This document shows, one piece after another, positions 15,266 through 24,046 of a stretch of 64,000 bases of DNA. Under the pieces are notes generated by a model. That model ran no database searches. It had not been told where the DNA came from and was given only the letters and a program-made list of their open reading frames with translations. The position numbers were made by a program, and so were the translations under genes. The first letter of the stretch is position 1. Every line of letters begins with the position of its first letter. Location of the stretch: positions 1-64,000 of the forward strand of contig JBMFWR010000001.1 of assembly GCA_049965095.1 (NCBI GenBank). The letters run 5' to 3'. This DNA is from JAKAWW01 sp049965095. GTDB lineage: Archaea; Micrarchaeota; Micrarchaeia; Micrarchaeales; Micrarchaeaceae.

Positions 15266-17251
15266 GTGGAATTCTATTATTACAGCATGCTGGCAGGCAT
15301 ATTGGCGCTGCTATTCTCGCTTGGTGCAGCGTATAGTGTGCTCAAAAGACCCGAAGGAACTGAAAAAATGAAGGACATATCAAAAGCAATACGCGCAGGC
15401 TCAAAGGCATATCTAATAAGGCAGCTTAAGACCATAGCAATTTTCGCTGTCATACTTGTAATTGTTCTTGCCTTCCTGCCGAACGGTTTGCAGCTTGACA
15501 TTGCGTTTGTAGTTGGCGCTGCCGCTTCATATCTTACAGCATATCTTGGAATGAACGTCGCAGTACGCGCCAATGTAAGGACTGCAAAAAGTGCAGAGAA
15601 GGGCGTTGCACACGCGTTTAGCACTGCCATACTGGGCGGTTCCGTTACGGGATTCGCAGCTGTCGGCTTTGGCTTGATAGGCTTGAGTCTCCTGCTTGCC
15701 TTCCTTACAATATCCAAGGTAGCGCTGCTTATAGGCTTCGGCTTTGGCGCTTCGCTAATATCGTTGTTCGCTAGGGTTGGCGGTGGTATATATACCAAAG
15801 CTGCAGATGTTGGCGCAGATTTGGTGGGAAAAACTGAGCTTAACCTTCCTGAGGACGATCCCAGGAACCCTGCCGTGATAGCAGACAACGTTGGTGACAA
15901 TGTCGGCGATTGCGCTGGAATGGGAGCAGACGTATTCGAGAGCTATGCGGTAACGCTTGTGGCCTCTTTGCTGATAGCTGCGGGCTTAGCGTTTGCATCT
16001 ACTGCCGAATTTGCATACCCGCTTTACATAGCAAGCACTGGAATAATAGCAAGCATATTGAGCATGGCTTTTCTCCGCATAAGAGGTAAGGGCTCTGCAA
16101 CAAAAGCGCTTTATGAAGGTATATCTGCAAGCATAATAATAGCAGCGCTGCTTGATTTCCTTGTTACATACTACAACAATTACCCAATTGGATATTTCGT
16201 GGCTGTTCTTGCAGGATTGGTACTAGCAATAGTGATATTCGGCATTACAGATTATTACACAGGCACTGGAAGGAAATCTGTAGTTAAGGTTGCGACCGCA
16301 GCCAAGGGCGGTGCTGGCACAGACGTGATAATGGGGCTTGCGGTAGGATTGAGAAGCGTGTGGCTTCCGGTCATTGCTGTAGTAATAGGAATACTTGTTG
16401 GCTATGTGGCAGCAGGCCTTTATGGAATAGGAATTGCCGCGGTAGGCATGCTTTCCTTGACGGCAACAATACTTACCATAGATTCTTTCGGACCGATAAC
16501 TGACAATGCTGGTGGAATTGCCGAAATGAGCAAGATGCCTGAACACATCAGGGTTGTGACAGATGAACTTGATGGAGTGGGTAACACTACAAAAGCAACC
16601 ACAAAAGGCTTTGCGATTGGAGGCGCAGCACTTTCAGCAACAGCACTTTTTGTAGCTTTTGCACATGCGGTAGGCCTCACAGCAATAGACGCCCTTAATC
16701 CGGTAGTAACTGTAGGCATATTCATTGGCGTATTGTTACCATTTATTTTCTCATCTTTCTTGATGGAGGCAGTAGGCTATGCAGCGAACCTCATGGTAGA
16801 AGAGGTAAGACGCCAAGTTAAGACAATAAAAGGAATTTTGACTGGCAAGGCAAAACCAGACTATGCCAAAGCAGTTGACATTGCAACGGTCAACGCGCTA
16901 AAATCGCTTGTTATACCAGAGCTTATAGCAATACTTACCCCGATACTGGTAGGATTGCTGCTGGGCAAGCAAGCGCTCGGCGGGCTGCTTGTCGGAATGA
17001 TACCGGCAAGCTTCCTTTTGGCTTTGTTCATGGCAAACAGTGGAGCAACAATGGATAACGCCAAGAAATACGTTGAAACTGGTAAGTTTGGAGGCAAAGG
17101 TAGCGAGACACATAAGGCGGCAGTGGTTGGGGATACGGTAGGAGATCCGCTTAAGGATACGGCAGGTCCTGCACTCAACTCCATGATAAAGGTAGTAAGC
17201 ACGATATCGATAATACTAGCACCGGTGTTTATAGCGTATACACTGCTGTGA
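15266..17251 (+). CDS. hppA: Membrane-bound proton-translocating pyrophosphatase, K+-independent type
   Basis: It couples pyrophosphate hydrolysis to ion pumping across the membrane. The 661 residues make about 16 helices with the PPi-binding acidic motif DVGADLVGK, the DNVGDNVGDCAGMGADVFE block, and the C-terminal GDTVGDPLKDTAGP block. GNTTKATTKG has Lys at the position that separates K+-independent (Lys) from K+-dependent (Ala) enzymes, so H+ pumping without K+ is predicted. The GTG start has GGTGATATT exactly 9 nt before it. This offers an alternative to ATP-driven energisation. Confidence 0.95.
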   Translation: MEFYYYSMLAGILALLFSLGAAYSVLKRPEGTEKMKDISKAIRAGSKAYLIRQLKTIAIFAVILVIVLAFLPNGLQLDIAFVVGAAASYLTAYLGMNVAVRANVRTAKSAEKGVAHAFSTAILGGSVTGFAAVGFGLIGLSLLLAFLTISKVALLIGFGFGASLISLFARVGGGIYTKAADVGADLVGKTELNLPEDDPRNPAVIADNVGDNVGDCAGMGADVFESYAVTLVASLLIAAGLAFASTAEFAYPLYIASTGIIASILSMAFLRIRGKGSATKALYEGISASIIIAALLDFLVTYYNNYPIGYFVAVLAGLVLAIVIFGITDYYTGTGRKSVVKVATAAKGGAGTDVIMGLAVGLRSVWLPVIAVVIGILVGYVAAGLYGIGIAAVGMLSLTATILTIDSFGPITDNAGGIAEMSKMPEHIRVVTDELDGVGNTTKATTKGFAIGGAALSATALFVAFAHAVGLTAIDALNPVVTVGIFIGVLLPFIFSSFLMEAVGYAANLMVEEVRRQVKTIKGILTGKAKPDYAKAVDIATVNALKSLVIPELIAILTPILVGLLLGKQALGGLLVGMIPASFLLALFMANSGATMDNAKKYVETGKFGGKGSETHKAAVVGDTVGDPLKDTAGPALNSMIKVVSTISIILAPVFIAYTLL

Positions 17252-17268
17252 TCTTTTTCTTCTTTTTA
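17252..17268 (+). terminator. T-rich terminator between convergent genes
   Basis: TCTTTTTCTTCTTTTT starts directly after the hppA stop, in the 44-bp gap to the convergent bud32 gene. Confidence 0.45.
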
Positions 17269-17295
17269 ATTATTCCTACTTTTCCTTCTGCTTGA

Positions 17296-17913
17296 TTAGG
17301 AGAGGGTTCTTACTTGGTATCTACCTCTTCTTTCTATCTCAGAAAGTCTCGACAGGATTTGCTGGCCTTCTTTTGCATTCGCCAGGTAGGAATTCTTGAA
17401 GTATGAAAAAACATCGCTGCTTACGGAGCGTTTCATCAGCAGCAGATCAAGCGCCTTGTTCTCCTTTGAGTTTGTTATCTCTGAAAGACCAAAGTCTATT
17501 ATTGATACATTGCTTTTGCCTACCAATATGTTGGCAGGGGTGAAATCACCATGGGCTATGTCTGAATTATGCAGTATTGCAAGGTATTTTCCAGCTTTTG
17601 ATATGGATTCTTGCATCTTTTTGCTGCTACTCCACCTTTTCTCCTTTAGCAAAACAGAAAGCTGTACGCCTTGGATAAATCTCTCATATATGCTGTACTT
17701 TCCCACTAGCATTACTAATGGCACGCTTACGCCTGCTTTAAGTGCGTTGTAAAGGATTTTAGCTTCTGTCTTCGTCCTTTTCCCCCTTATCAAAGTATCT
17801 AGCCTTTCTTCTCTATAGGGCTTTGGCTTCCTGTACTTTATCACAGAGCGGATGCCGAATATTTCGGTTTCGTATATGTCTGCTTCGGCACCCTCGCTTA
17901 TCTTCCTCACCAT
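17296..17913 (-). CDS. bud32: KEOPS kinase/ATPase Bud32
   Basis: This atypical small kinase (PRPK family) works with Kae1, Pcc1 and Cgi121 to make t6A37 in ANN-decoding tRNAs. HGDFTPANILV supplies the catalytic Asp and Asn, and IIDFGLSE the DFG motif. The true start is ATG 17913 (MVRKISEGAEADIY), overlapping the last codons of kae1, so translation is coupled. In many archaea Kae1 and Bud32 are fused; here they are two overlapping genes. A more upstream start would only repeat kae1 sequence in another frame. Confidence 0.92.
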   Translation of the reverse strand: MVRKISEGAEADIYETEIFGIRSVIKYRKPKPYREERLDTLIRGKRTKTEAKILYNALKAGVSVPLVMLVGKYSIYERFIQGVQLSVLLKEKRWSSSKKMQESISKAGKYLAILHNSDIAHGDFTPANILVGKSNVSIIDFGLSEITNSKENKALDLLLMKRSVSSDVFSYFKNSYLANAKEGQQILSRLSEIERRGRYQVRTLS

Positions 17914-18881
17914 GTTATCCTTACCTTGTCTATTCTGTATTTCTGGTCTATTGAGCACTGATCCAGACTCTGCCTAAGCCTAGATTTATACATTTTCTCT
18001 GCAACAAGCGCTATCATAGCTCCATTGTCAGCGTTATATTCGTTAGGGGCCACATAGAATCTGGCTCCATGAGTTCTTGCCATCGTGGCAAGCTTTCCTT
18101 GTAGGACTAAGCTTTGTGCTACCCCTCCGCTCACGGTAAGCTCACGCTTTCTGTTTAGCAATAAGGCGCGCTCTGTTGCTTCCACAATCATCGAAAAAGC
18201 GGTTTCCTGAAGCGAAAAAGCTATGTCTTCAATTGGTTTTTTGCCTATAAGCTTTACTGCGCTGGTCAACAAGCCAGTAAAAGAAAAATCCATACCTTTT
18301 ACAGTGTATGGCATCTCTATGTAATTGCCATTTGCGGCTACGCGTGCGACTGTGGAGCCCCAAGCAGGAACAAGCTTTGCGCTTCTTGCAAAACTGTCGA
18401 GCATGTTGCCAACACCTATGTCAAACGTTTCACCATATACATGGTAATGCCTAAATGGCAATTCTTCTATGGCAAGGATCTGGGAATTGCCTCCGCTCAC
18501 ATATAGCGACAAAGGATCATTGAATCCAGACAGGTGCTTTGTAACATCTATATGTGCCACTGCATGATTTACAGGATAGATCGGCATACCATAAGCAGAT
18601 GCTATGCTCCTTGCCATTAGCTGACCCACCCTAAGACATGGCCCCAAGCCTGGCCCTTTCGTATAGCCAACAGCATCAATATCTTTAATCTTCAGTCCAG
18701 CTTTTGAAAGAGCCTTATACAAAACATTACGCGCATTTCTGGCATGAAAGTCTGCCACCTTCATCGGTATTATGCCGCTCTTTATTTTGAACATCATCTT
18801 TTCGTTGGCCAGAAAAGTTCCATTATCAACTATACCTACACCTAGCGTGTGAGCGCTACTCTCTATACCAAGCACTGGCAT
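17907..18881 (-). CDS. kae1: tRNA t6A threonylcarbamoyltransferase Kae1
   Basis: It transfers the threonylcarbamoyl group to A37 of tRNA. The 324-residue ASKHA-fold protein shows GIESSAHTLG at the N-terminus, the metal ligands in NHAVAHIDV, the nucleotide loops LYVSGGNSQIL and LTVSGGVAQS, and the C-terminal EYNADNGAMIA motif. It sits in a same-strand block uL29-aIF1-kae1-bud32, each gene abutting or overlapping the next. The KEOPS partner Pcc1 is encoded at 52454. Cgi121 is not in the window. Confidence 0.95.
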   Translation of the reverse strand: MPVLGIESSAHTLGVGIVDNGTFLANEKMMFKIKSGIIPMKVADFHARNARNVLYKALSKAGLKIKDIDAVGYTKGPGLGPCLRVGQLMARSIASAYGMPIYPVNHAVAHIDVTKHLSGFNDPLSLYVSGGNSQILAIEELPFRHYHVYGETFDIGVGNMLDSFARSAKLVPAWGSTVARVAANGNYIEMPYTVKGMDFSFTGLLTSAVKLIGKKPIEDIAFSLQETAFSMIVEATERALLLNRKRELTVSGGVAQSLVLQGKLATMARTHGARFYVAPNEYNADNGAMIALVAEKMYKSRLRQSLDQCSIDQKYRIDKVRITW

Positions 18882-18889
18882 AAAATCAG

Positions 18890-19195
18890 TTACGCAACAT
18901 CAATATTAGAATCTTTGTAGCCTATGCTTATGAGCGCTTTCTTTGTGTCTACCTTGTGCTCTCCTTGCAGCTCTATTGTATTGTCTTTGTATGTTCCGCC
19001 GCAGGCAAGAATGCGCTTTAGGCTCTTAGCAGTGCGCTCGATATCATCATTGCTTATTCCTTCAACAACAGTAACGAGCTTGTTGAACTTAGCCTTCTTA
19101 GTGTATATCTTTATCTTTGTTTCTGTTTCCTTGTCAAGCACATCGCATACGCAAAGGTCCTTTGGCAAGCCGCATTTTGGACAAATTTCTGCCAT
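18890..19195 (-). CDS. Translation initiation factor aIF1 (SUI1 family)
   Basis: This 101-residue SUI1-fold factor monitors start-codon selection on the 30S subunit. An N-terminal zinc-finger-like CPKCGLPKDLCVCD precedes the SUI1 core: KLVTVVEG...KRILACGGTYKDNTIELQGEH. It directly follows uL29 and precedes kae1. Its presence is relevant because several genes in the window appear to use near-cognate start codons, and start selection is aIF1's job (family knowledge; the link is inference). Confidence 0.92.
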   Translation of the reverse strand: MAEICPKCGLPKDLCVCDVLDKETETKIKIYTKKAKFNKLVTVVEGISNDDIERTAKSLKRILACGGTYKDNTIELQGEHKVDTKKALISIGYKDSNIDVA

Positions 19196-19196
19196 T

Positions 19197-19403
19197 TTAG
19201 TCTTTCACACCCTTTTCCTTTAAGATTGTATTGATCCTTGCGATGCTGCGCCTTATCTCCCTTGTCTTGACTACCTTGCTTGATACGCCAGTTGAGGCTA
19301 TCTTCCTTTTTTCTATGCCCAATTCTAGCATCAACTGATTCCTCTTGTCCTTCAGCTCGTCTACCGTCAGTGGTCTTATATCTTTGATCTTTATAATAAG
19401 CAC
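19197..19403 (-). CDS. rpl29: Ribosomal protein uL29
   Basis: This 68-residue large-subunit protein lies near the exit tunnel. The two-helix pattern LTVDELKDKRNQLMLELGIEKRK...REIRRSIARINTILKEKG is diagnostic. The annotated start is the GTG inside GGTGCTTATTATAAAG. If that GGTG were instead the ribosome-binding site, the start would be the ATA ten nt downstream (MKIKDIRPL), closer to typical uL29 N-termini. The gene normally follows uS3, but here it lies some 37 kb from rps3. Confidence 0.88.
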   Translation of the reverse strand: MLIIKIKDIRPLTVDELKDKRNQLMLELGIEKRKIASTGVSSKVVKTREIRRSIARINTILKEKGVKD

Positions 19404-19538
19404 CTTAAAAGTATAATTTTAATATTGTTAAAGATATAAATACCTTTTGAATTGCAGCTTTTACGAGCGATTACCTGCTTTGCACCTCAATACATACTGC
19501 ACAATGGGTTTTATAATTATTAAAAGAGATTTTGTACC

Positions 19539-20432
19539 ATGCACAGCATAGAGCTTAGGAATGTCACAAAGGCATTCGGAAAGGCACTTGCCCTGAAAGA
19601 CCTGAGCTTTACACCAAGAAATGGCATAAGCATAATATTGGGCCCAAACGGCTCTGGCAAGAGCACATTGCTCAAGACGATTGCTGGCTTGTACAAGCCA
19701 GACGGCGGCAGTGTCAAGGTGCTTGGCGTTGACCCCTATTCTGATTACAGCATAAGATCAAAGATTTCAATACTGACAGAAAACTATGCGCTGTATGACT
19801 TTCTTACAGTTAGAAAAAACATAGAGTTTTTTGGAGCATTATACGGCATGAGCAAAGAGGATTCGATAGAATCAGTAAGTGGACTTATGGAAGAGCTTGA
19901 CATATTAAGTCTTCTTGACTCTAAAGTGCAATGGCTAAGCAGAGGGACAAAGCAAAAAGTGGCTTTCTGCAGGGCAATAATTCCAGGTCCGCAAGTATTG
20001 TTGCTTGACGAATCTACTGCTTTTCTCGATTCCAGATCGTCAAACATTATAAGAGACTATATTCAAAGGAACGCTAAGAAAAAAAGCATAGTTTTCGTAA
20101 CACAAAAGATTGATGAAGCCACAAGAATGGGTGGAAACATATATATAATGAAAAACGGGAGGATCGCCATAAGTACCAACCTATCTGGAATGTACAAAAG
20201 CATAATGAATGGCGCAACAATAAACATAAGGTTTGCAAAGCCTGTAGATTATGCAAGCTTAAAAAATATAGAAGGTATAATCCATGGCAATTCAAAAAAA
20301 GCTTCTTTGGTACAATTGCGAGTAAGAAATTACAAGGATATAAACAAAGCCATAGATATCATAAGAGGCAAGGGTATAGATATAGTGGGCATTGACTATG
20401 CGGAGCCTTTCATTGCAGAGGCCATGAGTTGA
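19539..20432 (+). CDS. ABC transporter ATP-binding subunit (ABC-2 exporter)
   Basis: The 297 residues contain Walker A GPNGSGKST, a Q-loop-region LTENYALYDF (Glu in place of the usual Gln), signature LSRGTKQKV, Walker B VLLLDEST and a C-terminal regulatory extension. The ABC signature Ser-Arg-Gly-Thr and the pairing with an ABC-2 permease 4 bp downstream make this an exporter motor. The substrate is unknown. Its place at the head of the envelope gene cluster hints at a glycan, lipid or drug substrate. Confidence 0.9.
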   Translation: MHSIELRNVTKAFGKALALKDLSFTPRNGISIILGPNGSGKSTLLKTIAGLYKPDGGSVKVLGVDPYSDYSIRSKISILTENYALYDFLTVRKNIEFFGALYGMSKEDSIESVSGLMEELDILSLLDSKVQWLSRGTKQKVAFCRAIIPGPQVLLLDESTAFLDSRSSNIIRDYIQRNAKKKSIVFVTQKIDEATRMGGNIYIMKNGRIAISTNLSGMYKSIMNGATINIRFAKPVDYASLKNIEGIIHGNSKKASLVQLRVRNYKDINKAIDIIRGKGIDIVGIDYAEPFIAEAMS

Positions 20433-20436
20433 TAGC

Positions 20437-21213
20437 ATGCAAACCGAAAGAGCAATGGCAGTGGCAAAAAAGGACATGCAAGAGGTTTTCAGCAGCATTT
20501 CGATATATGGTCCAATGCTCGGTGTGCCACTGTTCTTTGCCATTTTGCTTCCTGTGCTTACCTTTTATGTTGCTATGTATGCTGCACCAAGCTTGGCTAC
20601 CAGGATTATTCCACAAGTTGCTGCAAGTGGCACTAATGTTAAAAGTGCCGCATTTATGGCATTCTTCTCGGTCAACGTTCTTGGACCAATATTCCTTACA
20701 ATGCCGATACTTACGGCTTCCGTTATAGCTGCAGATAGCTTTGCAGGAGAGAAGGAGCGCAAAACTTCTGAAGCGCTGCTTGCCACTCCGATAACAAAAG
20801 CAGAGCTAATGATTGGAAAGATCTTGGCGTCTTTCATACCTACTATACTGCTCACGCTGGCAGTTTTTGCAATATATGGCTCAGTTACGGATTTTCTTTC
20901 TAACAAAGCTTTTGGGGTTCTTGTGCTGCCAACCCCTCCATGGTTTATGATGCTCTTGACAGCACCACTTTTGGCAATTGCAACCATAGGCATAGTGGTA
21001 ATAGTTTCAGCACATGCAAAAGGAATAAAGGAAGCGCAACAAATAAGTACTCTGCTTGTATTGCCAATACTAATGATGCCGTTTATAGCTATAATGAATA
21101 TTGCAAATATGAATGTAGTATTTTTCGCATACCTTATTGCATTTTTGGCGGCAGCCTCAATAATCATATTATACGTTGGCGTAAAGTGGTTCAGGAAAGA
21201 AGCGATATTATGA
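20437..21213 (+). CDS. ABC-2 type permease
   Basis: This 258-residue membrane protein has six predicted helices. The cytoplasmic segment FAGEKERKTSEALLATPITKAELMIGKIL is the family-typical coupling region of ABC-2 permeases. It starts 4 bp after the ATPase gene, and its TGA stop overlaps an ATG (ATGA) at 21210 that begins the frame-broken glycosyltransferase. The three were therefore probably one transcription unit. Confidence 0.88.
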   Translation: MQTERAMAVAKKDMQEVFSSISIYGPMLGVPLFFAILLPVLTFYVAMYAAPSLATRIIPQVAASGTNVKSAAFMAFFSVNVLGPIFLTMPILTASVIAADSFAGEKERKTSEALLATPITKAELMIGKILASFIPTILLTLAVFAIYGSVTDFLSNKAFGVLVLPTPPWFMMLLTAPLLAIATIGIVVIVSAHAKGIKEAQQISTLLVLPILMMPFIAIMNIANMNVVFFAYLIAFLAAASIIILYVGVKWFRKEAIL

Positions 21214-21529
21214 AAGTCACGAAAGAGCACAAACAGCACCTGAAAAAAGAAATAGCAGCTGTTGCGCTGTTGAAAGGCACATAATTGAAATATTTTCGCT
21301 TATCGCCCTGATAAGCTTGTCAATGATACTTGTTATGCTACTTTATTCTGGCCCATTTGTATTTTATGATGATTTATTATATATGACATTTGTGCATCAA
21401 ATGCTCACTGGCACATTCAATCCGCTATTAAGTACCCCTTTTTCGATAAAGTTTATGATGATAAGCTTTTGGGGCTTTCTACTGCTCTTTTTGGGTATAA
21501 TGTGCTGGCCATTGAATTGCCATCATTGA
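21210..21529 (+). pseudogene. N-terminal fragments of a GT-C transferase, two frame breaks
   Basis: An ATGA overlap with the permease starts MKVTKEHKQHLKKEIAAVALLKG, which stops after 24 codons. The next frame (-1) reads ERHIIEIFSLIALISLSMI...FVFYDDLLYMTFVHQM, the first helix plus the acidic DD motif expected at the N-terminus of PMT/ArnT-like transferases. It stops at 21529. The continuing ORF from 21469 is another -1 step away. The second break coincides with a TTTTGGGG run at 21467-21474. Either the gene is decaying or the sequence has two indel errors. Confidence 0.6.
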
Positions 21530-22803
21530 TATCTTTGGTATCAATGATAGTACTTACATACCTTATAGGAAGGGAAATTAAGGGTTATCCGCTTGGTTTA
21601 GTCTCTGCGCTATTTGTGGCGCTTGCGCCAATTTCAGTTAGCTACGCCACACGCGTACTACCAGATTTGACTACAGGTATGTTTGCCGCACTGGTCATAT
21701 ACCTAATTTTGCTAACAAAACACAGTTCACATCCGAATCTCATATCTGCAATAGTAGGCGCTCTTGTAGCACTAATGATAGCAATCAGGATGGAATCGCT
21801 AATCTTCGTGATATTGCTTATTTTTAGTCTGCTCATCTACGCTTTTCATGAAATAATATCTAAGGATAGGAATATGCTGCGCGGGCATGAAATAAATATA
21901 AAGTTCGTAATTATAGGTTTTGCAGTTGTGTTTTCCTTAATATTAGTATACTTCTACTATTACAGTGGCAGGATACTATACTGGCTGTTTGCATACAGCA
22001 AAGCACAAGTAGAAATGGCACCCTCAACGCTTAGCCAAAATATAAACTTCATTGCTGTTGCTTTGAACCCTTATACATTCCTCGGAGGCATTAAAGGCAC
22101 CACACTAGCATCATACTTCTACCCTATGGGGCTATTGCTTGATCTTGCACTAATAGGTGGAATAATTTTTATTGCCTGCAGGAAATGGGAAATGATGACA
22201 ATATCAATTATAACAGTTGGTGTTATATTGTACCTGTTCTTTGGTACTAAAACCCTCTCCAAACTGGAATTTATGACACCTCAAGACAGGTTTTTGATGA
22301 TTGTGCTACCTTTTATCGCAGTCATATCAGGATATTTGATTATTATGGTGTATGATGCGATAAGGAGATATTCAAAGCCGCTTGCATCTTTTACCGCAAT
22401 AACAATAATTATTTATATCTTAGTATCAAACATACCCGTTTATTTTGTTAATTACAGATACAATTTAACGTCTGCCTTCACGCTGCATGCATACAAGGGT
22501 ATAATATCATATATACACGGATTCAGGAATGCGAATGTATACTGTGTGGGTGCCAACCCTGGACTTTCATGCATGTATCTGCAATTTTTGTCTGCATATC
22601 GCAGCGGCATAAATTTTGCTACTCCAAGCACATACAGCCAGACACACCCAGTTGTATTTGTAGTGTATACAGATTTTAATGGGGTCCACAACAACGCCAC
22701 TACATGGATTGGGAGCGACTACTCAATTGATAAGGTACTCAACTATTCTGAAACGAATTCCCAGATATATGTTAATCTTTATCAGGTTAGTGCAAATAAG
22801 TAA
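21469..22803 (+). CDS. GT-C membrane glycosyltransferase, main part (N-terminus in other frames)
   Basis: The 444 residues contain about 10 transmembrane helices and an extracytoplasmic C-terminal domain. Segments such as LPSLISLVSMIVLTYLIGREI and ALFVALAPISVSYATRVLPDLTTG follow the PMT/ArnT-type GT-C pattern. The TTG at 21469 is only where this frame opens. The helix-1 and catalytic DD region lies just upstream in other frames (see 21210-21529). Without it the protein would lack the acidic motif needed for transfer. It is probably part of the surface-glycan island. Confidence 0.6.
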   Translation: MGLSTALFGYNVLAIELPSLISLVSMIVLTYLIGREIKGYPLGLVSALFVALAPISVSYATRVLPDLTTGMFAALVIYLILLTKHSSHPNLISAIVGALVALMIAIRMESLIFVILLIFSLLIYAFHEIISKDRNMLRGHEINIKFVIIGFAVVFSLILVYFYYYSGRILYWLFAYSKAQVEMAPSTLSQNINFIAVALNPYTFLGGIKGTTLASYFYPMGLLLDLALIGGIIFIACRKWEMMTISIITVGVILYLFFGTKTLSKLEFMTPQDRFLMIVLPFIAVISGYLIIMVYDAIRRYSKPLASFTAITIIIYILVSNIPVYFVNYRYNLTSAFTLHAYKGIISYIHGFRNANVYCVGANPGLSCMYLQFLSAYRSGINFATPSTYSQTHPVVFVVYTDFNGVHNNATTWIGSDYSIDKVLNYSETNSQIYVNLYQVSANK

Positions 22804-22872
22804 TTTGGCCAGAATCCCTCAAAATAGCAAGTAATATATATCTGGAAAATAATAATTTGAACGGTGAATTGC

Positions 22873-23970
22873 TTGGCATTAAGAGAACTGGTAAGCATAG
22901 CTGGTACCGCACTGCAAAGCAATTTTGTTAGGCTTAAAAGGCCATACAAACTCAACTTTGCCATTACTTACTGGTGTCAATCGCGCTGCCAGACGTGCAA
23001 CATATGGCAAATGAAACCTAAAGGAGAGCTTTCGCTTGATGAGATAAAGGAATTTGCAAAGAAGAACGGCTACTTTAAATGGATTGAGATAACTGGGGGG
23101 GAACCGTTCCTAAGGAGCGATATTGTAGACATAGTAAGGGCTTTTAAAGAAAGCTCGAAAAATCTTTACATAGTTACCATACCAACTAATTCCCTTACTG
23201 ACCATAATACAGTAATAAAACGCATTGAGGGGATTCTTGAACTTGGGATACCAAAGCTCGCAATAACTGTAAGCTTGGATGGCTACAGGGACCTTCATGA
23301 CAAGATACGTGGCGTGCCTGGCAATTATGACAAAGCAATAGACATGTATAAGCGCTTGCTTGAACTAAAATCAACGCACAAGAACCTTTATTTTGTATTT
23401 GGGTATACGTTAAGCAGCCTTAATAAAGGGCAATTTGCAAAAACTTTTGATGAAGTAAAAAAAGAAATTCCAAGCATAACATACAATGATTTCCATATAA
23501 ATCTCGCACAGATATCTGACAACTATTACAACAATTCAAATCTGCAGATAGGTGCGTCTGGCGATGGAGTTCCAGAGGAGATAGCACATATTGTATCTAT
23601 GAGGAGGAAGTCGCTTAACCCAATAGATTTGATAGAGTACACTTTTCTGAAGGGGCTTGCAACTTATGCAAAAACAGGGAAAATGCCAATGCATAGCAGG
23701 AGTTTGGAGGCTTCTGTTTTTGTAGATAGCTTTGGCAACGTATTCCCTTCAATAATGTGGAATACGAAGATAGGGAACATAAGGGAATCCGATTATTATA
23801 TTGAAAAGCTTCTAAGCACGGAAAAAGCTGCTACAGTTTACAAAGCAATAAAAGAGGGGAAAGAACCTTTACAATGGACATCCTGCGAAGCGTATCAAGC
23901 AATTACAGGCAATATTGCAAGTATATTTACTACCAAAATAGATCATTCGTTGATCAAGAAATGGAACTAA
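22873..23970 (+). CDS. Radical SAM protein (SPASM-like architecture)
   Basis: CQSRCQTC near residue 37 is the CxxxCxxC 4Fe-4S site, followed by ITGGEPFLR for SAM binding. The C-terminal third has a single conserved-looking Cys (WTSCEAY), so an auxiliary cluster is uncertain. TTG 22873 is preferred as start because GGTG lies 10 nt before it. The sequence pattern resembles radical SAM enzymes of surface-glycan or lipid modification clusters, and its neighbours are glycosyltransferases and a surface protein. The actual reaction is unknown. Confidence 0.8.
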   Translation: MALRELVSIAGTALQSNFVRLKRPYKLNFAITYWCQSRCQTCNIWQMKPKGELSLDEIKEFAKKNGYFKWIEITGGEPFLRSDIVDIVRAFKESSKNLYIVTIPTNSLTDHNTVIKRIEGILELGIPKLAITVSLDGYRDLHDKIRGVPGNYDKAIDMYKRLLELKSTHKNLYFVFGYTLSSLNKGQFAKTFDEVKKEIPSITYNDFHINLAQISDNYYNNSNLQIGASGDGVPEEIAHIVSMRRKSLNPIDLIEYTFLKGLATYAKTGKMPMHSRSLEASVFVDSFGNVFPSIMWNTKIGNIRESDYYIEKLLSTEKAATVYKAIKEGKEPLQWTSCEAYQAITGNIASIFTTKIDHSLIKKWN

Positions 23971-24046
23971 CGGCTTTTATTATTACAAAAGCAGTCTACC
24001 AAATATTAAATATGTTTACTATTTAATTTTATAAGAAGGTGCTTTA

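Noticed and set aside
21467..21474. Programmed -1 frameshift at TTTTGGGG
   Set aside because: The heptamer does not fit X-XXY-YYZ in the reading frame, and a second break upstream needs a separate event. Decay or indel error is simpler.
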